From positions 1 to 40,451 of the forward strand of contig JASGMW010000006.1 in NCBI GenBank assembly GCA_030156225.1: a DNA stretch of 40,451 nt. The letters run 5' to 3'. A program made the position numbers and the translations under genes. Of this stretch, positions 8,421 to 17,350 are shown piece by piece. Source of the DNA: Methanofollis sp. (GTDB lineage Archaea > Halobacteriota > Methanomicrobia > Methanomicrobiales > Methanofollaceae). How positions within the stretch are numbered: position 1 is the stretch's first letter; each line of letters starts with the position of its first letter. The notes beneath the pieces are model-generated. The model made no database searches and was not told where the DNA came from. It saw only the letters and a list, made by a program, of their open reading frames with translations.

Positions 8421-8497
8421 ATCTCTTTCCTCCAATATTTTTTTCTTCGGGCATCCACAGGGCCCGGCACGGTCGTCGACGAGGTCGCCCCCGAACC

Positions 8498-8514
8498 GTT
8501 TTCCAGGAGAAAAC
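8498..8514. promoter_or_regulatory. inverted repeat upstream of the CO dehydrogenase operon
   Basis: GTTTTC and GAAAAC arms (8498-8503 and 8509-8514) are a perfect 6-bp dyad with a 5-base spacer, about 80 bases before the cooF start. It lies five bases from a second, longer dyad, so the two could form a compound operator. Function is inferred from position only. Confidence 0.35.
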
Positions 8515-8519
8515 CCCAC

Positions 8520-8537
8520 GAAACACGTCCGTGTTTC
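8520..8537. promoter_or_regulatory. perfect palindrome, candidate operator of the CO dehydrogenase operon
   Basis: GAAACACG and CGTGTTTC arms (8520-8527 and 8530-8537) are exact complements with only two bases between. Such a short gap disfavours an RNA hairpin and suits a dimeric DNA-binding protein. It is centred about 108 bases upstream of cooF. A TATA-like TTTAAATAT on the minus strand at about 8738-8746 would give a leader of roughly 300 bases containing this site. Regulator and effector are unknown. Confidence 0.42.
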
Positions 8538-8986
8538 TCACGCTCGCCGGAACCCGCACTCGCACAGCCACCCCCCGAAAGCGATAGCCCGATAGAGAAA
8601 CTGCGGGTACGTTTTGAGTTCCGGTATGATCCATCGTTCTGAACTTATGACTAAAGATGCTGCAATCGGGGCAAATCTTCAAACCGGGGGCGATTCTCGG
8701 ATATGCTCGATCAAAACGGTACTTCTCTGAGCATCATATTTAAACATATTTCTTCAGGAAGGTAAGATAAAGCGATATTCGAAAGATTTCGAAAAATCTC
8801 GCCCTGGAAAAGATTTTGTCGGCACTTCGACCGGCCCGGTCCCTGATCGCTCCGCGCCCCCAGATCGCTCCATGGCAATTTCGATCGATGGAACCGCACT
8901 CTCCTGACAACAGCGTATCCGACCCCCTCCGATTTCTCCCGGTGATCCCGGAGAAGACCATGACTTTTCGAGCGGCCTTCCGGTTC

Positions 8987-9243
8987 TCCCTCTGCCTTCC
9001 CGACCCAATCGCAATCCCGGGGGTCCGGGGGCAGCGCCCCCGGATTGAGGAAGGCATGTTGATCAGAAGGCCGCCCCACAGCAAAACGAAGAACTTTTTG
9101 TCCTTCTCTCGCGCCGGGGGGAGATCCCCCCTGATGAAGATCGGCGAGGGGCAGCGATGGCCTGTGTTCCTGTCCATTGCCTCGTTGTGAGGGCGTGATC
9201 AGGGGTCTTTAAAAGTCCGACATGTGAGGTATGACTCACCACT
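8987..9243. repeat. dispersed intergenic repeat, copy 1
   Basis: About 257 bases closely matching 20877-21267, starting at CCCTCTGCCTTCCC and ending near TCACCAC. It contains a GC-rich hairpin with arms CCGGGGGC and GCCCCCGG (9025-9032 and 9036-9043, loop AGC), a block CTCTCGCGCCGGGGGGAGA, and GATGGCCTGTGTTCCTGTCC. No open frame is conserved between the copies as far as I can judge by eye. Unlike copy 2 it has no insertion. Confidence 0.75.
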
Positions 9244-9276
9244 ACAATAAACCCGAAAGAACAAAAAAGTTGAATA

Positions 9277-10515
9277 TCAGGCGAACATCTCGCCGAACGT
9301 ATTCTTGAGAGTCTGACGGTTGAACCCGGAAGAGATTTTGTGGAGTGCCCTGACGAAGTCCTCGCCGCGGACCTGCGAACGCTCGTCCCTGATGGCGAAC
9401 ATCCCGGCCTCCATGCAGATCGCCTTCAAATCGGCGCCGTTGCGCCCTTCCGTCTGCCTGGCAATCTCGTGGATGTCGATCTGCGATTCGAGGTTCATCT
9501 CTTTTGTGTGGATCCTCAGGATCGAATATCGCCCTTCGATGTCAGGGAGCGGGATCTCGATGATCCGGTCGAACCGACCAGGACGCAGGATTGCAGGGTC
9601 GAGGATGTCGATCCGATTCGTGGCACCGATGATCTTCACGTCGCCCCGCGCTTCGAACCCGTCCATGCCGGCGAGGAGCTGCATCAGGGTCCGCTGCACC
9701 TCGCGGTCGCCGGACGTCACCGACTCGGTCCGGTGCGCCCCGACGGCGTCGATCTCGTCGATAAAGATTATTGCCGGTGCTTTTTCCCTGGCGATCTCGA
9801 AGAGTTCCCTGACAAGGCGCGCCCCCTCCCCGATATACTTCTGCACCAGTTCGGATCCGACGACCCTGAGAAAGTGAGCATTTGTCTCATGGGCGACTGC
9901 ACGGGCAAGCAGGGTCTTACCCGTACCCGGGGGACCATAGAGGAGCACACCTTTGGGCGGGCGGATCCCTACCTGCTCGAAGAGGTACGGTTTTGTGAGA
10001 GGGAGCTCGACCGCCTCCTTTAACTCCTGAATCTGGGCCTCAAGCCCACCGATATCAGAATAAGCCTCTTCAGGCTTCTCTTCGAGTTCCATCCCGTATA
10101 CCTGGGGATCATAGTTGTTCGGGAGCATCTCGATCAGGGCGAGAGACTGCTGGTTGAGGGTGCAACGGCTTCCCGCACGCAGATCTTTCGGATCGACGAA
10201 CTGCGACACCCTGACGAGGAACCGTGGGCCTGCGCTGCTTCTGACCACGACACGGTTGTTATCGATGATATCGATGATCTCCCCGACGATGAGAGGAGGA
10301 CTTCTGAGTTGCTCGATTTCGCTTCGGAGTTTTCGCATCTCTCGTTCGTAACGGATCTTCTGCGTCTCCACATACCGTTTCTCAGACTCCACCTGCCGCA
10401 TCCGCTCTCTCAGTTCGAGATTCCGGTTTTCAAGGTTGGATATCCGCTCCAGCAGGTACTTGCAGAGTTCTTCGCTGTTCTGTGGTTCCGTTAGATCACA
10501 GCTGCTGTCCCCCAT
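9277..10515 (-). CDS. pan: proteasome-activating nucleotidase PAN (AAA+ ATPase)
   Basis: A 412-residue AAA+ unfoldase that feeds substrates to the 20S proteasome. Residues ~15-75 form the N-terminal coiled coil, ~76-135 an OB-type domain, and ~150-400 the ATPase. Key motifs are GPPGTGKT (Walker A), IIFIDEID (Walker B), and the second region of homology [20 protein letters not shown]. The pore loop candidate is [10 protein letters not shown]. The C-terminus ends GEMFA, so the proteasome-docking HbYX motif is represented by Met-Phe-Ala, with Phe in place of Tyr. The ATG at 10515 has GGAGGAG upstream. It is divergent from the MBF1 gene and shares an AT-rich promoter region with it. Confidence 0.96.
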   Translation of the reverse strand: MGDSSCDLTEPQNSEELCKYLLERISNLENRNLELRERMRQVESEKRYVETQKIRYEREMRKLRSEIEQLRSPPLIVGEIIDIIDNNRVVVRSSAGPRFLVRVSQFVDPKDLRAGSRCTLNQQSLALIEMLPNNYDPQVYGMELEEKPEEAYSDIGGLEAQIQELKEAVELPLTKPYLFEQVGIRPPKGVLLYGPPGTGKTLLARAVAHETNAHFLRVVGSELVQKYIGEGARLVRELFEIAREKAPAIIFIDEIDAVGAHRTESVTSGDREVQRTLMQLLAGMDGFEARGDVKIIGATNRIDILDPAILRPGRFDRIIEIPLPDIEGRYSILRIHTKEMNLESQIDIHEIARQTEGRNGADLKAICMEAGMFAIRDERSQVRGEDFVRALHKISSGFNRQTLKNTFGEMFA

Positions 10516-10532
10516 CGCTCCTCCTCGAATAG

Positions 10533-10558
10533 ATATATAGTATAAAATGACTTAAATG
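10533..10558. promoter_or_regulatory. shared divergent promoter of PAN and MBF1
   Basis: An AT-rich block containing ATATATAGTATAAAA (10533-10547) and CTTAAATG (10551-10558). On the plus strand the first is placed to start transcription roughly at 10560-10572, making the MBF1 mRNA leaderless or nearly so. On the minus strand either element could serve PAN, whose transcript carries a ribosome-binding site. The start sites are inferred from spacing. Confidence 0.55.
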
Positions 10559-10572
10559 TGTTTGCGAGTAGT

Positions 10573-11052
10573 ATGCAGTGCGAATTATGTGGGGATACGA
10601 TACATGGATCCCCAAAAAGAGTCAACATCGAGGGTGCAGTCCTTCAGGTATGTCTGAAGTGTGCACGTCTCGGTGTAGAAGTGGTACAGCCACGCCCGGC
10701 CGCACCAGGACGGAGAGCACCTGCTGTACCTGCCGCTCCGCAACGCAAAGGCCGCGACATCTTTGATCTGATGGTCGGCGAGGTTGTCGACGACTTCGGC
10801 GAAAGGATAAAGAAGGCTCGTATCCAGAAAAATTGGACCCAGAAAGAACTTGCAAACGAGATAAAGGAGCGTGAAATTCTCATCAAAAAGATTGAGAAGG
10901 GAGATCTCATTCCTGAAGATCAGGTCCGCGTCAAACTCGAAAAGACACTCGGCATCTCACTTCTCGACGTCTCCGATGACGAGGTGAAATCTCAGAAGGG
11001 CGGCAGGATCTCAACGACCCTCGGGGACATCATAAAAATCAAGAAGGAGTGA
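10573..11052 (+). CDS. multiprotein bridging factor 1 homologue (zinc ribbon-HTH)
   Basis: A 159-residue archaeal MBF1-type transcription factor. It opens with a zinc ribbon (MQCELCGD and, near residue 30, CLKCARLG), followed by a Pro/Ala/Arg-rich linker (residues ~38-62) and a cro/C1-type helix-turn-helix (residues ~75-135, with [20 protein letters not shown]). The tail has a basic IIKIKKE end. The ATG at 10573 sits directly downstream of the TATA element with no ribosome site, consistent with a leaderless mRNA; an in-frame GTG at 10558 is less likely. It is followed after four bases by triosephosphate isomerase, so the two may be cotranscribed. Confidence 0.92.
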   Translation: MQCELCGDTIHGSPKRVNIEGAVLQVCLKCARLGVEVVQPRPAAPGRRAPAVPAAPQRKGRDIFDLMVGEVVDDFGERIKKARIQKNWTQKELANEIKEREILIKKIEKGDLIPEDQVRVKLEKTLGISLLDVSDDEVKSQKGGRISTTLGDIIKIKKE

Positions 11053-11056
11053 TAGT

Positions 11057-11725
11057 ATGACCAAACCCCTAATCATCGTCAATCTCAAGGCGTATGCCGA
11101 GGGCATGGGCGAACGCGCCGGGATCATCGCCGCCGCCGCCGGGGAGATCGGTGAGGAGAGCGGTGTCACCATCGGCGTCGCCCCCGCGTACACGGATCTC
11201 CACCCCATTGCGATGCATTATGCGATCCCGGTCTATGCGCAGCATATCGACGGCGTCGCTCCGGGCGCCCATACCGGCCATGTGACTGCAGAGCAGATCA
11301 GTGCCGCCGGCGCTTCAGGGACGCTGATCAACCACTCCGAGCGAAGGCTCACTCTTGCAAATATCGAGGGGAGCCTCGCGGCCGCACGGAAATTCGACCT
11401 TCAGACTGTGATCTGCACGAACAACGAGGCGACGACCGCCGCCGCCGCGGCACTCTCCCCCGACTACGTGGCAATAGAACCGCCGGAGTTGATCGGCACC
11501 GGTGTTTCTGTTTCAAAAGCCGATCCCGGGATCATCGAACGCTCGGTTCTTGCCGTGAAAACCGTGAATTCCAGGGTGAAGGTGCTCACCGGGGCCGGGA
11601 TCAGCACCGGTGAGTGTATCAGGATCGCCCTCGACCTCGGGACCGACGGCGTCCTTCTTGCCTCGAGCGTGGTAAAGGCAAAAGATCCCGCCCTTGTTCT
11701 GCGGGATCTGGTCTCCCTGATCTAG
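11057..11725 (+). CDS. tpiA: triosephosphate isomerase (archaeal type)
   Basis: A 222-residue TIM barrel interconverting glyceraldehyde-3-phosphate and dihydroxyacetone phosphate. The substrate lysine lies in [11 protein letters not shown] (residue ~11), the electrophilic histidine in INHSERR (~92), and the catalytic glutamate with its phosphate loop in [11 protein letters not shown] (~142). TGAGISTGE and [14 protein letters not shown] are the late phosphate-binding loops. Its length is typical of the short archaeal enzyme. It begins four bases after the MBF1 stop with GGAG upstream. Its stop codon is intertwined with that of the convergent HTH-CBS gene: the palindrome CTAG supplies TAG on both strands. 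Confidence 0.96.
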   Translation: MTKPLIIVNLKAYAEGMGERAGIIAAAAGEIGEESGVTIGVAPAYTDLHPIAMHYAIPVYAQHIDGVAPGAHTGHVTAEQISAAGASGTLINHSERRLTLANIEGSLAAARKFDLQTVICTNNEATTAAAAALSPDYVAIEPPELIGTGVSVSKADPGIIERSVLAVKTVNSRVKVLTGAGISTGECIRIALDLGTDGVLLASSVVKAKDPALVLRDLVSLI

Positions 11726-12276
11726 ACAATCAGCGTGATCAGATCGTGTTTGGTGATCACGCCCTTCACCTTTCCTTCCCCGAGGACCAGCACGGCATGA
11801 TGCTGCTGGAGCAGGTGGACCACGGTCTCGATATCGATGTCCGGGGGGATGGTGGGAAAACCGGATTCCATAAAATCTTTCACTTTACGTGAGTGCGCCC
11901 GCGCGATGCCTATCTGCTCGATCGCATTCACAATCATTGATTCGGAAACACATCCGATTGGGATGCCGTTTTCGATCACCGGAAGTTGTGAGACGTCTTT
12001 CTGTCTCATGATCTCCACCGCCGTAGTGATGGCGTCGTTTGGGGAGACCGCGTGGACCGGGGCATGCATCACCTGTTCCGCGGTGATCGACGGGCTTTCC
12101 GCGACCTTCAGCACCTGTATGATCTTGTTCAGGGTGCTCACTCTCGGGTCGACGGTCCCGGCCTCGATTCTGGCCACCATCGACTGGGAGATCCCGGCTT
12201 TTCTGGCGACGTCTGCCTGGCGGAGGCCGAGCATGATCCTTTTTGCCCTGAGTTCCTGGGGCGTTGGGATATACAT
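11722..12276 (-). CDS. HTH-XRE regulator with two CBS domains
   Basis: A 184-residue predicted transcription factor. Residues ~8-60 form an XRE-type helix-turn-helix ([20 protein letters not shown]), and residues ~72-184 form a CBS pair, with [20 protein letters not shown] opening the first and [20 protein letters not shown] the second. CBS pairs usually sense adenosine nucleotides or SAM, so ligand-controlled DNA binding is a fair inference. The ATG at 12276 lacks a ribosome site, and a minus-strand TATA (TTTATAT near 12302-12311) is about 30 bases away, suggesting a leaderless transcript. A TTG four codons upstream is an alternative. It is convergent with tpiA, with overlapping stops. Confidence 0.88.
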   Translation of the reverse strand: MYIPTPQELRAKRIMLGLRQADVARKAGISQSMVARIEAGTVDPRVSTLNKIIQVLKVAESPSITAEQVMHAPVHAVSPNDAITTAVEIMRQKDVSQLPVIENGIPIGCVSESMIVNAIEQIGIARAHSRKVKDFMESGFPTIPPDIDIETVVHLLQQHHAVLVLGEGKVKGVITKHDLITLIV

Positions 12277-12443
12277 CGTATTACTCAAGGTGATTTGATC
12301 CGATATAAACTATGCAGGCCCGTGCAATGCTCGAAAATATTCCGGAATCACGCGAAACAAGAGGTCTGAATCTTCGACGCACTGCGATCCCGCCGGCAGC
12401 GCCGAACCGATTTAAAATGCGTCGAAATTCTAGGAAACTGTAA

Positions 12444-12785
12444 AATGGAGTCGGAGGAGTAAGCCCCCTTCTGTTCTGTGCGGCATTCAGCTACGCGCCA
12501 TACCCGGACAGGCCCAGGCGCCTTTATGCCCTGTTCTGGCTTGCACCCGCAGGGATTCACCGTTTCATCGAATCCCGCCGCTACGTTCAACGGGTTAACT
12601 CGCGCAGGAATGCGCTTCTCGCCCGGAGGCTCGGCCGTTTCATCACTGACGGCGGGGCGTGTCGTTTCTGTGTCATTGCCATGACTCTCGCCATCCGCAC
12701 TTGCATGCGGCTGCGTACCTGGTCGGTGGGGGGACTTTCCTCAGCGGCCCGAAGGCCACCGTCGGCCGCACTCTCCCTCTCCTCT
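12444..12785 (-). ncRNA. rnpB: RNase P RNA (archaeal type)
   Basis: Minus-strand RNA of about 340 bases, the catalytic RNA of tRNA 5' processing. It contains the universally conserved GAGGAAAGTCC at 12742-12732 and, near the 3' end, ACAGAAGGGGGCTTA, matching the conserved region pairing in P4. The intervening sequence is rich in complementary GC helices. A TATA-like GATATATT on the minus strand near 12805-12812 would start transcription near 12785, and the 3' end is followed by a short T-run. The ends are estimates. Protein frames across it on both strands are discounted. Confidence 0.93.
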
Positions 12786-12817
12786 TAATAGTACAGACGC
12801 ACGTGAATATATCAGTA

Positions 12818-13384
12818 ATGATTGCGCTGACCAGTGAGGAGGGAGAGGCCGCAGTGCGCCTCGCACGCGCCGCTCTCGAAACAGAACTCGGAGGGGGTAC
12901 GTTTACGCTACCCCCCCTGCCCCGTATATTTTCTGATATGCGGGGCGTATTCGTCACACTCACCAGGGAAGGTGATCTGCGGGGCTGCATCGGCCTGCCG
13001 TACCCGGTGATGCCTCTCGGCGAGGGGATCGTGCATGCGGCTCTTTCCGCTGCCCTTGAAGACCCGCGCTTCCGGCCGGTCCGGGCGGAGGAACTGTCCG
13101 GGATCGCGATTGAGGTCACCGTCCTCAGCAAACCCGAACCAATCACCTGCCCCCCGTCGGAGCGGCCCGATCATGTGGCGGTCGGGCGACACGGCCTGAT
13201 CCTCTCCGGGTCCGGCAGGAGCGGCCTTCTGCTCCCGCAGGTGGCGACCGAATACGGCTGGGACTCGCGTGCGTTTCTCGATCACACCTGCACCAAGGCC
13301 GGGCTTCTGCCGGGATGCTGGCGCAGGGACGACGTCGAGGTCTTCACCTTTGAAGGGCAGATCTTCCATGAGGAGGAGGGGTGA
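12818..13384 (+). CDS. AMMECR1 domain protein
   Basis: A 188-residue protein of the widespread AMMECR1 family, whose biochemical role is not established. The signature is the region GVFVTLTREGDLRGCIGLP near residue 45, with LRGCIG the hallmark; IAIEVTVLSKPEPI and GLILSGSGRSGLLLPQVATE follow, and CWRRDDVEVFTFEGQIF lies at the end. The ATG at 12818 has no ribosome site and lies just downstream of an AT-rich stretch, suggesting a leaderless mRNA; longer frames run through the RNase P gene. Its TGA is directly followed by the ATG of tgtA, so it heads an operon with the archaeosine genes. A link to tRNA modification is only suggested by this arrangement. Confidence 0.92.
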   Translation: MIALTSEEGEAAVRLARAALETELGGGTFTLPPLPRIFSDMRGVFVTLTREGDLRGCIGLPYPVMPLGEGIVHAALSAALEDPRFRPVRAEELSGIAIEVTVLSKPEPITCPPSERPDHVAVGRHGLILSGSGRSGLLLPQVATEYGWDSRAFLDHTCTKAGLLPGCWRRDDVEVFTFEGQIFHEEEG

Positions 13385-14845
13385 ATGGGCCTCTCTTTTG
13401 AGGTCCTCCAGAAGGACATCGCCGGCAGGATCGGACGGCTCAGGGTAGGAGAAAAGACGGTCAGGACGCCGGCACTCCTTCCGGTCGTCAACCCGCACCT
13501 CCCGATCATCACGCCCCGCGAGATGCAGGAGATGGGAGTCGAGGCGATCATCACCAATGCCTACATCTTCTCGAAGAGCGCCGACTTTCGGGAACGCGCC
13601 CTGTCTGAGGGGCTCCATTCGGTTCTCGATTTTGACGGCGTCATCATGACCGACTCCGGCTCCTTCCAGTTGATGGTCTATGGGGAGGTGGAGATCACCA
13701 ACCTCCAGACCATCGAGTTCCAGAAGGCGATCGGCTCTGATATCATCGTCCCTCTCGATATCCCGACCACGCCCGATGCAGACCGGGAACTGGCCGAACA
13801 GGAACTTGCGATCACCCTCGGCAGGGTCCGCGAAGCACGGACATTTCTCGGGCCGGATGCTCAACTGGCCGGACCTGTGCAGGGCGCCCTCTTCCCTGAG
13901 CTGCGGCAGTATGCCGCCGTCGCCGTTCAGGAGATCGGGTTCGACTTCTGCCCGATCGGCGCCGTCGTCCCCCTGATGGAGAACTACCGCTACAAGGATC
14001 TGGTCGATGTGGTGCTGGCGGCAAAGCGCGGCCTCTCGCCCTCGACCTGTGTCCACCTCTTCGGGGCCGGCCACCCGGCGATGTTCGCCCTCGGCGTCGC
14101 CATGGGCTGCGACATCTTCGATTCGGCTGCGTACGCACTGTTTGCAAAGGACGGCCGCTACCTCACCACCTACGGGAGCCTGAAGGTGGAAGAGCTCAGC
14201 GAGCTTCCCTGCCCGTGCGCCGTCTGCCGGAGTCACACCGCGGAAGAACTGAAAAAGAGTCCGGACCGGGAACGGCTTCTCGCTCTCCATAATCTCTATG
14301 TCACTCTTGCCGAGATCGCACGGATCAGGCAGGCGATCACCGACGGCACGCTCTGGGAACTTCTCGACATCCGCTGCCGGAGTCATCCTCGCCTGCTTGA
14401 AGGCTACCGGGAGCTCCTGCGGCATGCCGGGGAACTGGAGCGTGCCGACAATGTTTCCAAGCGGCGTTTCTTCTATCAGGGCTCTGAAAGTTGCATGCGC
14501 ACCGAGGTCGTCCATTACCAGCGGACGCTCGACCGCCTCTCGCTCGGCGGGCGCGTGCTGGTCACCCTGACCGGGTCGTCTCCAGGCGGCGGCTACGAGG
14601 ACGTGCTCTTTTTCAAGCCTCCTTTCGGACCGTATCCGCAGGGTCTTGCCGAAACATTCCCCATCGGTCAATCCGAGATCCCTTCGTGGGACGACGAGAT
14701 GATGCGGGCCGGATGCCGCGGCATCGCCCTGCTGGCGGACAGCCATCCAGAAAGTGCGATCGCCGTGCTGTGTCCTTCTGAATGGGTCGCCTTTGTCAGA
14801 AACGAACTGCCCGAAATGGAGGTGCTGGATGAGCATACTGTTTGA
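13385..14845 (+). CDS. tgtA: tRNA-guanine(15) transglycosylase (archaeosine pathway)
   Basis: A 486-residue archaeal TGT that exchanges guanine-15 of the tRNA D-arm for preQ0. The catalytic barrel occupies residues ~1-340, with the base-binding Asp in [10 protein letters not shown] near residue 88, VPLDIPTTP near 120, and the zinc site CPCAVC plus a later His near residues 277-300. The C-terminal ~130 residues are the accessory region; a PUA domain is not evident here and appears instead at the end of the downstream arcS product. The ATG directly follows the AMMECR1 stop and has GGAGGAGGGG upstream. It overlaps arcS by 17 bases, coupling the two steps of archaeosine synthesis. Confidence 0.95.
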   Translation: MGLSFEVLQKDIAGRIGRLRVGEKTVRTPALLPVVNPHLPIITPREMQEMGVEAIITNAYIFSKSADFRERALSEGLHSVLDFDGVIMTDSGSFQLMVYGEVEITNLQTIEFQKAIGSDIIVPLDIPTTPDADRELAEQELAITLGRVREARTFLGPDAQLAGPVQGALFPELRQYAAVAVQEIGFDFCPIGAVVPLMENYRYKDLVDVVLAAKRGLSPSTCVHLFGAGHPAMFALGVAMGCDIFDSAAYALFAKDGRYLTTYGSLKVEELSELPCPCAVCRSHTAEELKKSPDRERLLALHNLYVTLAEIARIRQAITDGTLWELLDIRCRSHPRLLEGYRELLRHAGELERADNVSKRRFFYQGSESCMRTEVVHYQRTLDRLSLGGRVLVTLTGSSPGGGYEDVLFFKPPFGPYPQGLAETFPIGQSEIPSWDDEMMRAGCRGIALLADSHPESAIAVLCPSEWVAFVRNELPEMEVLDEHTV

Positions 14846-16469
14846 TGTGAAGGGACGGGACGGCCTGGCCCGTTCCGGCATCGTCACCGTCGACGGAGAA
14901 TCGTTCGCGACTCCCTGTCCGGTCGAGGGCCTGAAAGTTTTTCCCTCCCTCCCCGGCCTCACACATGCGAATGTCCCGCTCTCCGCGGATCAGGCATTCG
15001 TGGACCGGTATCTTGTCCAGCCTGAGGGCGGCCCGACGCTCGTCCACCCGCTGCAGGGCGGCGGAACATCGGGCGGGTGTGCGCTCGTTGCGAACTGGCA
15101 TACCACCCTCTCAAACCCGCGAAAATATGTGGACTCTCTGATCTCTCTCAGGAAGAACGTCGCCCCGGATGCCGCATGGTACGCCCCCGCCGCTGCGCTC
15201 CCCTCGAACGCCTGCCTGCTCGCCTGCACCGGCTTCGACCTCTTCGATTTTTGTGCTGTAGACCTCATGGCCGCGCGCGGACTGTTCTGCACGCCTGAAG
15301 GCGCGTTTCCTGCGGACGAGATCGAGGCGGGGGCGTGCCGGTGTGTCGGCTGCGAAACCGGCGATCTCCACCTCCACAACAGGCTGGCCCTTCTTGCCGA
15401 GTGCGCCACGGTCCGCCGGTTCATCGCGCGGGGGCAGGCGCGCGAACTGATGGAGACGCGATGCAGGATGGATGCAAACGCCGTCGCCGTGATGCGTATG
15501 ATCGATCAGGAATATCACATGGCAGAACTGGCGACGCCGATCGTTCGCTCCGCGCGGCTGCTCGCCAACTCTTCGGAGTCGATGTACAGGCCGGAAATCA
15601 GACGGTTTGCCGACCGCGTCGTCGAACGGTACGTCCCGCCGAGGAACGATGTCGCCGTTCTCCTCCCGTGCGCCGCGCGCAAACCGTACTCGGCCTCGCA
15701 GAGCCACCAGAAATATATCGCCGCCGTCGCCGGCCGCGCTCATGAGGTGATCATCACCTCGCCGGTCGGGGTCGTCCCCAGGGAACTCGAAGCGGTCTAC
15801 CCTGCCGGGCACTATGACGTCCCGGTGACCGGCTACTGGGACCGGGAGGAGTGTGCCTTCCTCTCAGAGATCCTTGTCCGCTACTTCATGGCTCATCCCT
15901 CCGGGAGGGTGATCGCCCATCTCGAAGGCGGGGCACTGGACGTTGCGGAGATGGCGGCGAAAGAGTGCGGGATCGAACTCGAACACACCTGTACCGGCCG
16001 CCCTGCGTCTCCGGCCGCCCTGCGCTCCCTCGACGAGGCCCTCACCGGCGAGCGCGCGATGCGCGCCGGCCCGGTCGCCGGCATGCTCGCGTGGCAGTTC
16101 GACGAAGCGGTGGCGACAAAAAGCATGCAGGTGAAGGGGAAACCCGGCCGACAGGCGGTTTTCAAGGGGAAAACCCTTCTTTTCAACATCGATGCCAGAA
16201 CCGGGATGTACAAGCCCACGTTTGAAGGCTGGCAATATCTCAACGGTTACCGCGTGGAGATCGACAATTTCGTCCCGCACGGGGACGTGCTCTCGCCGGG
16301 CGTCGTCGGTGCCGATCCGCGGATCCGGCCCGGCGACGAGGTGCTGGTCACCGGTCTGTCGGCATCGGCGACCGGACGGGCGATGATGGGGGCCGCCGAG
16401 ATGATGCGGTCGCACCGGGGCGTGGCTGTAAAAGTGCGTAAAGTAAAGAGCACCGGGCACCAACCTTGA
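14829..16469 (+). CDS. arcS: archaeosine synthase ArcS (TgtA2)
   Basis: A 546-residue TGT paralogue that converts preQ0-15 in tRNA toward archaeosine by adding the amidine nitrogen. The N-terminal half is a TGT-like barrel without the canonical Asp motif. The ArcS core motif [17 protein letters not shown] lies near residue 285. The C-terminal ~75 residues form a PUA domain ([20 protein letters not shown] near residue 495). Cys pairs near 170-180 (CRCVGC) could hold zinc. The ATG at 14829 follows GGAGGTG and lies inside the tgtA end. Adjacent overlap with tgtA strongly supports the assignment. Confidence 0.92.
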   Translation: MSILFDVKGRDGLARSGIVTVDGESFATPCPVEGLKVFPSLPGLTHANVPLSADQAFVDRYLVQPEGGPTLVHPLQGGGTSGGCALVANWHTTLSNPRKYVDSLISLRKNVAPDAAWYAPAAALPSNACLLACTGFDLFDFCAVDLMAARGLFCTPEGAFPADEIEAGACRCVGCETGDLHLHNRLALLAECATVRRFIARGQARELMETRCRMDANAVAVMRMIDQEYHMAELATPIVRSARLLANSSESMYRPEIRRFADRVVERYVPPRNDVAVLLPCAARKPYSASQSHQKYIAAVAGRAHEVIITSPVGVVPRELEAVYPAGHYDVPVTGYWDREECAFLSEILVRYFMAHPSGRVIAHLEGGALDVAEMAAKECGIELEHTCTGRPASPAALRSLDEALTGERAMRAGPVAGMLAWQFDEAVATKSMQVKGKPGRQAVFKGKTLLFNIDARTGMYKPTFEGWQYLNGYRVEIDNFVPHGDVLSPGVVGADPRIRPGDEVLVTGLSASATGRAMMGAAEMMRSHRGVAVKVRKVKSTGHQP

Positions 16470-16504
16470 AAGAACGAGCATGACCCGAACTGGAGTGGTA
16501 CAAT

Positions 16505-17350
16505 TTGTATCTGGTTGAGGAGGCAGCGCAACTCGCCGACAGGGTATTTCAGCTGTGGATCAGAGCGCCGCAGGTGGCGCGGCACGCGCGGGCAGGACAG
16601 TTCCTGATTGTCAGGGCACACGAGAACGGGGAGCGTATCCCGCTCACTATCTCGGCATCTCGAGGCGATGCGGTGCGCGTCATCTTCATGGCCGTCGGAA
16701 AGACAACCGGGTACCTATCCACCCTGAAAAAAGGCGACGTTCTCTCCGATATCGTCGGTCCCCTGGGAAAACCGAGCGAGATCAAAAAATACGGCACCGT
16801 CGTCGTGATCGGCGGCGGTGTTGGTATTGCAAGCACGCCGATCATCGCCAGGGAGGCAAAAGAGGCCGGGAACCATGTCATCGGGATCTGCGGGTCGCGG
16901 AACAAAGATCTTCTCATCCTTGAGGACGAGATGGCGGCGATCTGTGACGAACTCTTCATCACGACCGACGACGGGAGCAAGGGCATCCACGGATTTGCTG
17001 CGTCTGTTCTCGAACAACTCCTCAAGGAGCGGAAGATCGATTGCGTCTGGATCGTCGGCCCGGCGATCATGATGAAGGTCACCTCGAATGTGACGCGGCC
17101 GTACGGGGTCCGGACCTTTGTCTCCCTCAACCCGATCATGGTCGACGGCACCGGCATGTGCGGATCGTGCAGGGTCACCGTCGGTGGGGAGACGAAGTTC
17201 GCCTGCGTCGACGGGCCTGAATTCGATGCTCATCAGGTAGATTTCGACAGCCTGATGCAGAGGCAGCGGATGTATGTCGACGAGGAGAAGGCGTCGGTCG
17301 AGCACCATCATCATGGCGGTTGCGGCTGTTGCGGGAGTGAACAGAGATGA
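16505..17350 (+). CDS. nfnA: NfnA-like ferredoxin-NADP reductase subunit alpha
   Basis: A 281-residue FAD/NAD-binding subunit of the NfnAB/SudAB type. Residues ~1-95 form the FAD domain (IPLTISAS), and ~95-215 the nucleotide domain (VVVIGGGVGIASTP and WIVGPAIMMK). A [2Fe-2S] site follows, with GTGMCGSCRVTVGG and a later Cys in FACVDGPEFD. The start codon is TTG with GGAG about 11 bases upstream; I find no in-frame ATG. The tail is unusual: four consecutive His followed by GGCGCCG, a candidate metal-binding appendage. It overlaps nfnB by ATGA. The complex could catalyse electron-bifurcating exchange between NADH, NADPH and ferredoxin. Confidence 0.9.
   Translation: MYLVEEAAQLADRVFQLWIRAPQVARHARAGQFLIVRAHENGERIPLTISASRGDAVRVIFMAVGKTTGYLSTLKKGDVLSDIVGPLGKPSEIKKYGTVVVIGGGVGIASTPIIAREAKEAGNHVIGICGSRNKDLLILEDEMAAICDELFITTDDGSKGIHGFAASVLEQLLKERKIDCVWIVGPAIMMKVTSNVTRPYGVRTFVSLNPIMVDGTGMCGSCRVTVGGETKFACVDGPEFDAHQVDFDSLMQRQRMYVDEEKASVEHHHHGGCGCCGSEQR

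Larger units (their letters stand above)
8421..9276. other. 856-base intergenic region between cooF and PAN
   Basis: No convincing coding frame is present. The cooF-proximal part holds two dyads. Around 8738-8746 there is a minus-strand TATA-like element. At 8784-8799 the arms AGATTT and AAATCT enclose a CGAA tetraloop, a possible short hairpin. The PAN-proximal third (8987-9243) is one copy of a dispersed repeat also found near 21000. Short frames in this region encode low-complexity Arg/Gly-rich peptides and are taken as noise. Confidence 0.6.

Noticed and set aside
8368-8682. 104-residue minus-strand frame in the cooF leader
   Set aside because: It overlaps cooF in another frame, has no ribosome site and no protein-like composition; the region is better explained as a regulated leader.
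12659-12817. N-terminal extension of the AMMECR1 protein and a 157-residue minus-strand frame
   Set aside because: Both run through RNase P RNA, whose conserved core explains the sequence.
12908-14962. 684-residue minus-strand frame opposite AMMECR1 and tgtA
   Set aside because: Antisense to two well-supported genes, lacks any family motif and is Arg/Asp/Gly-rich as expected from the complement of GC-rich codons.
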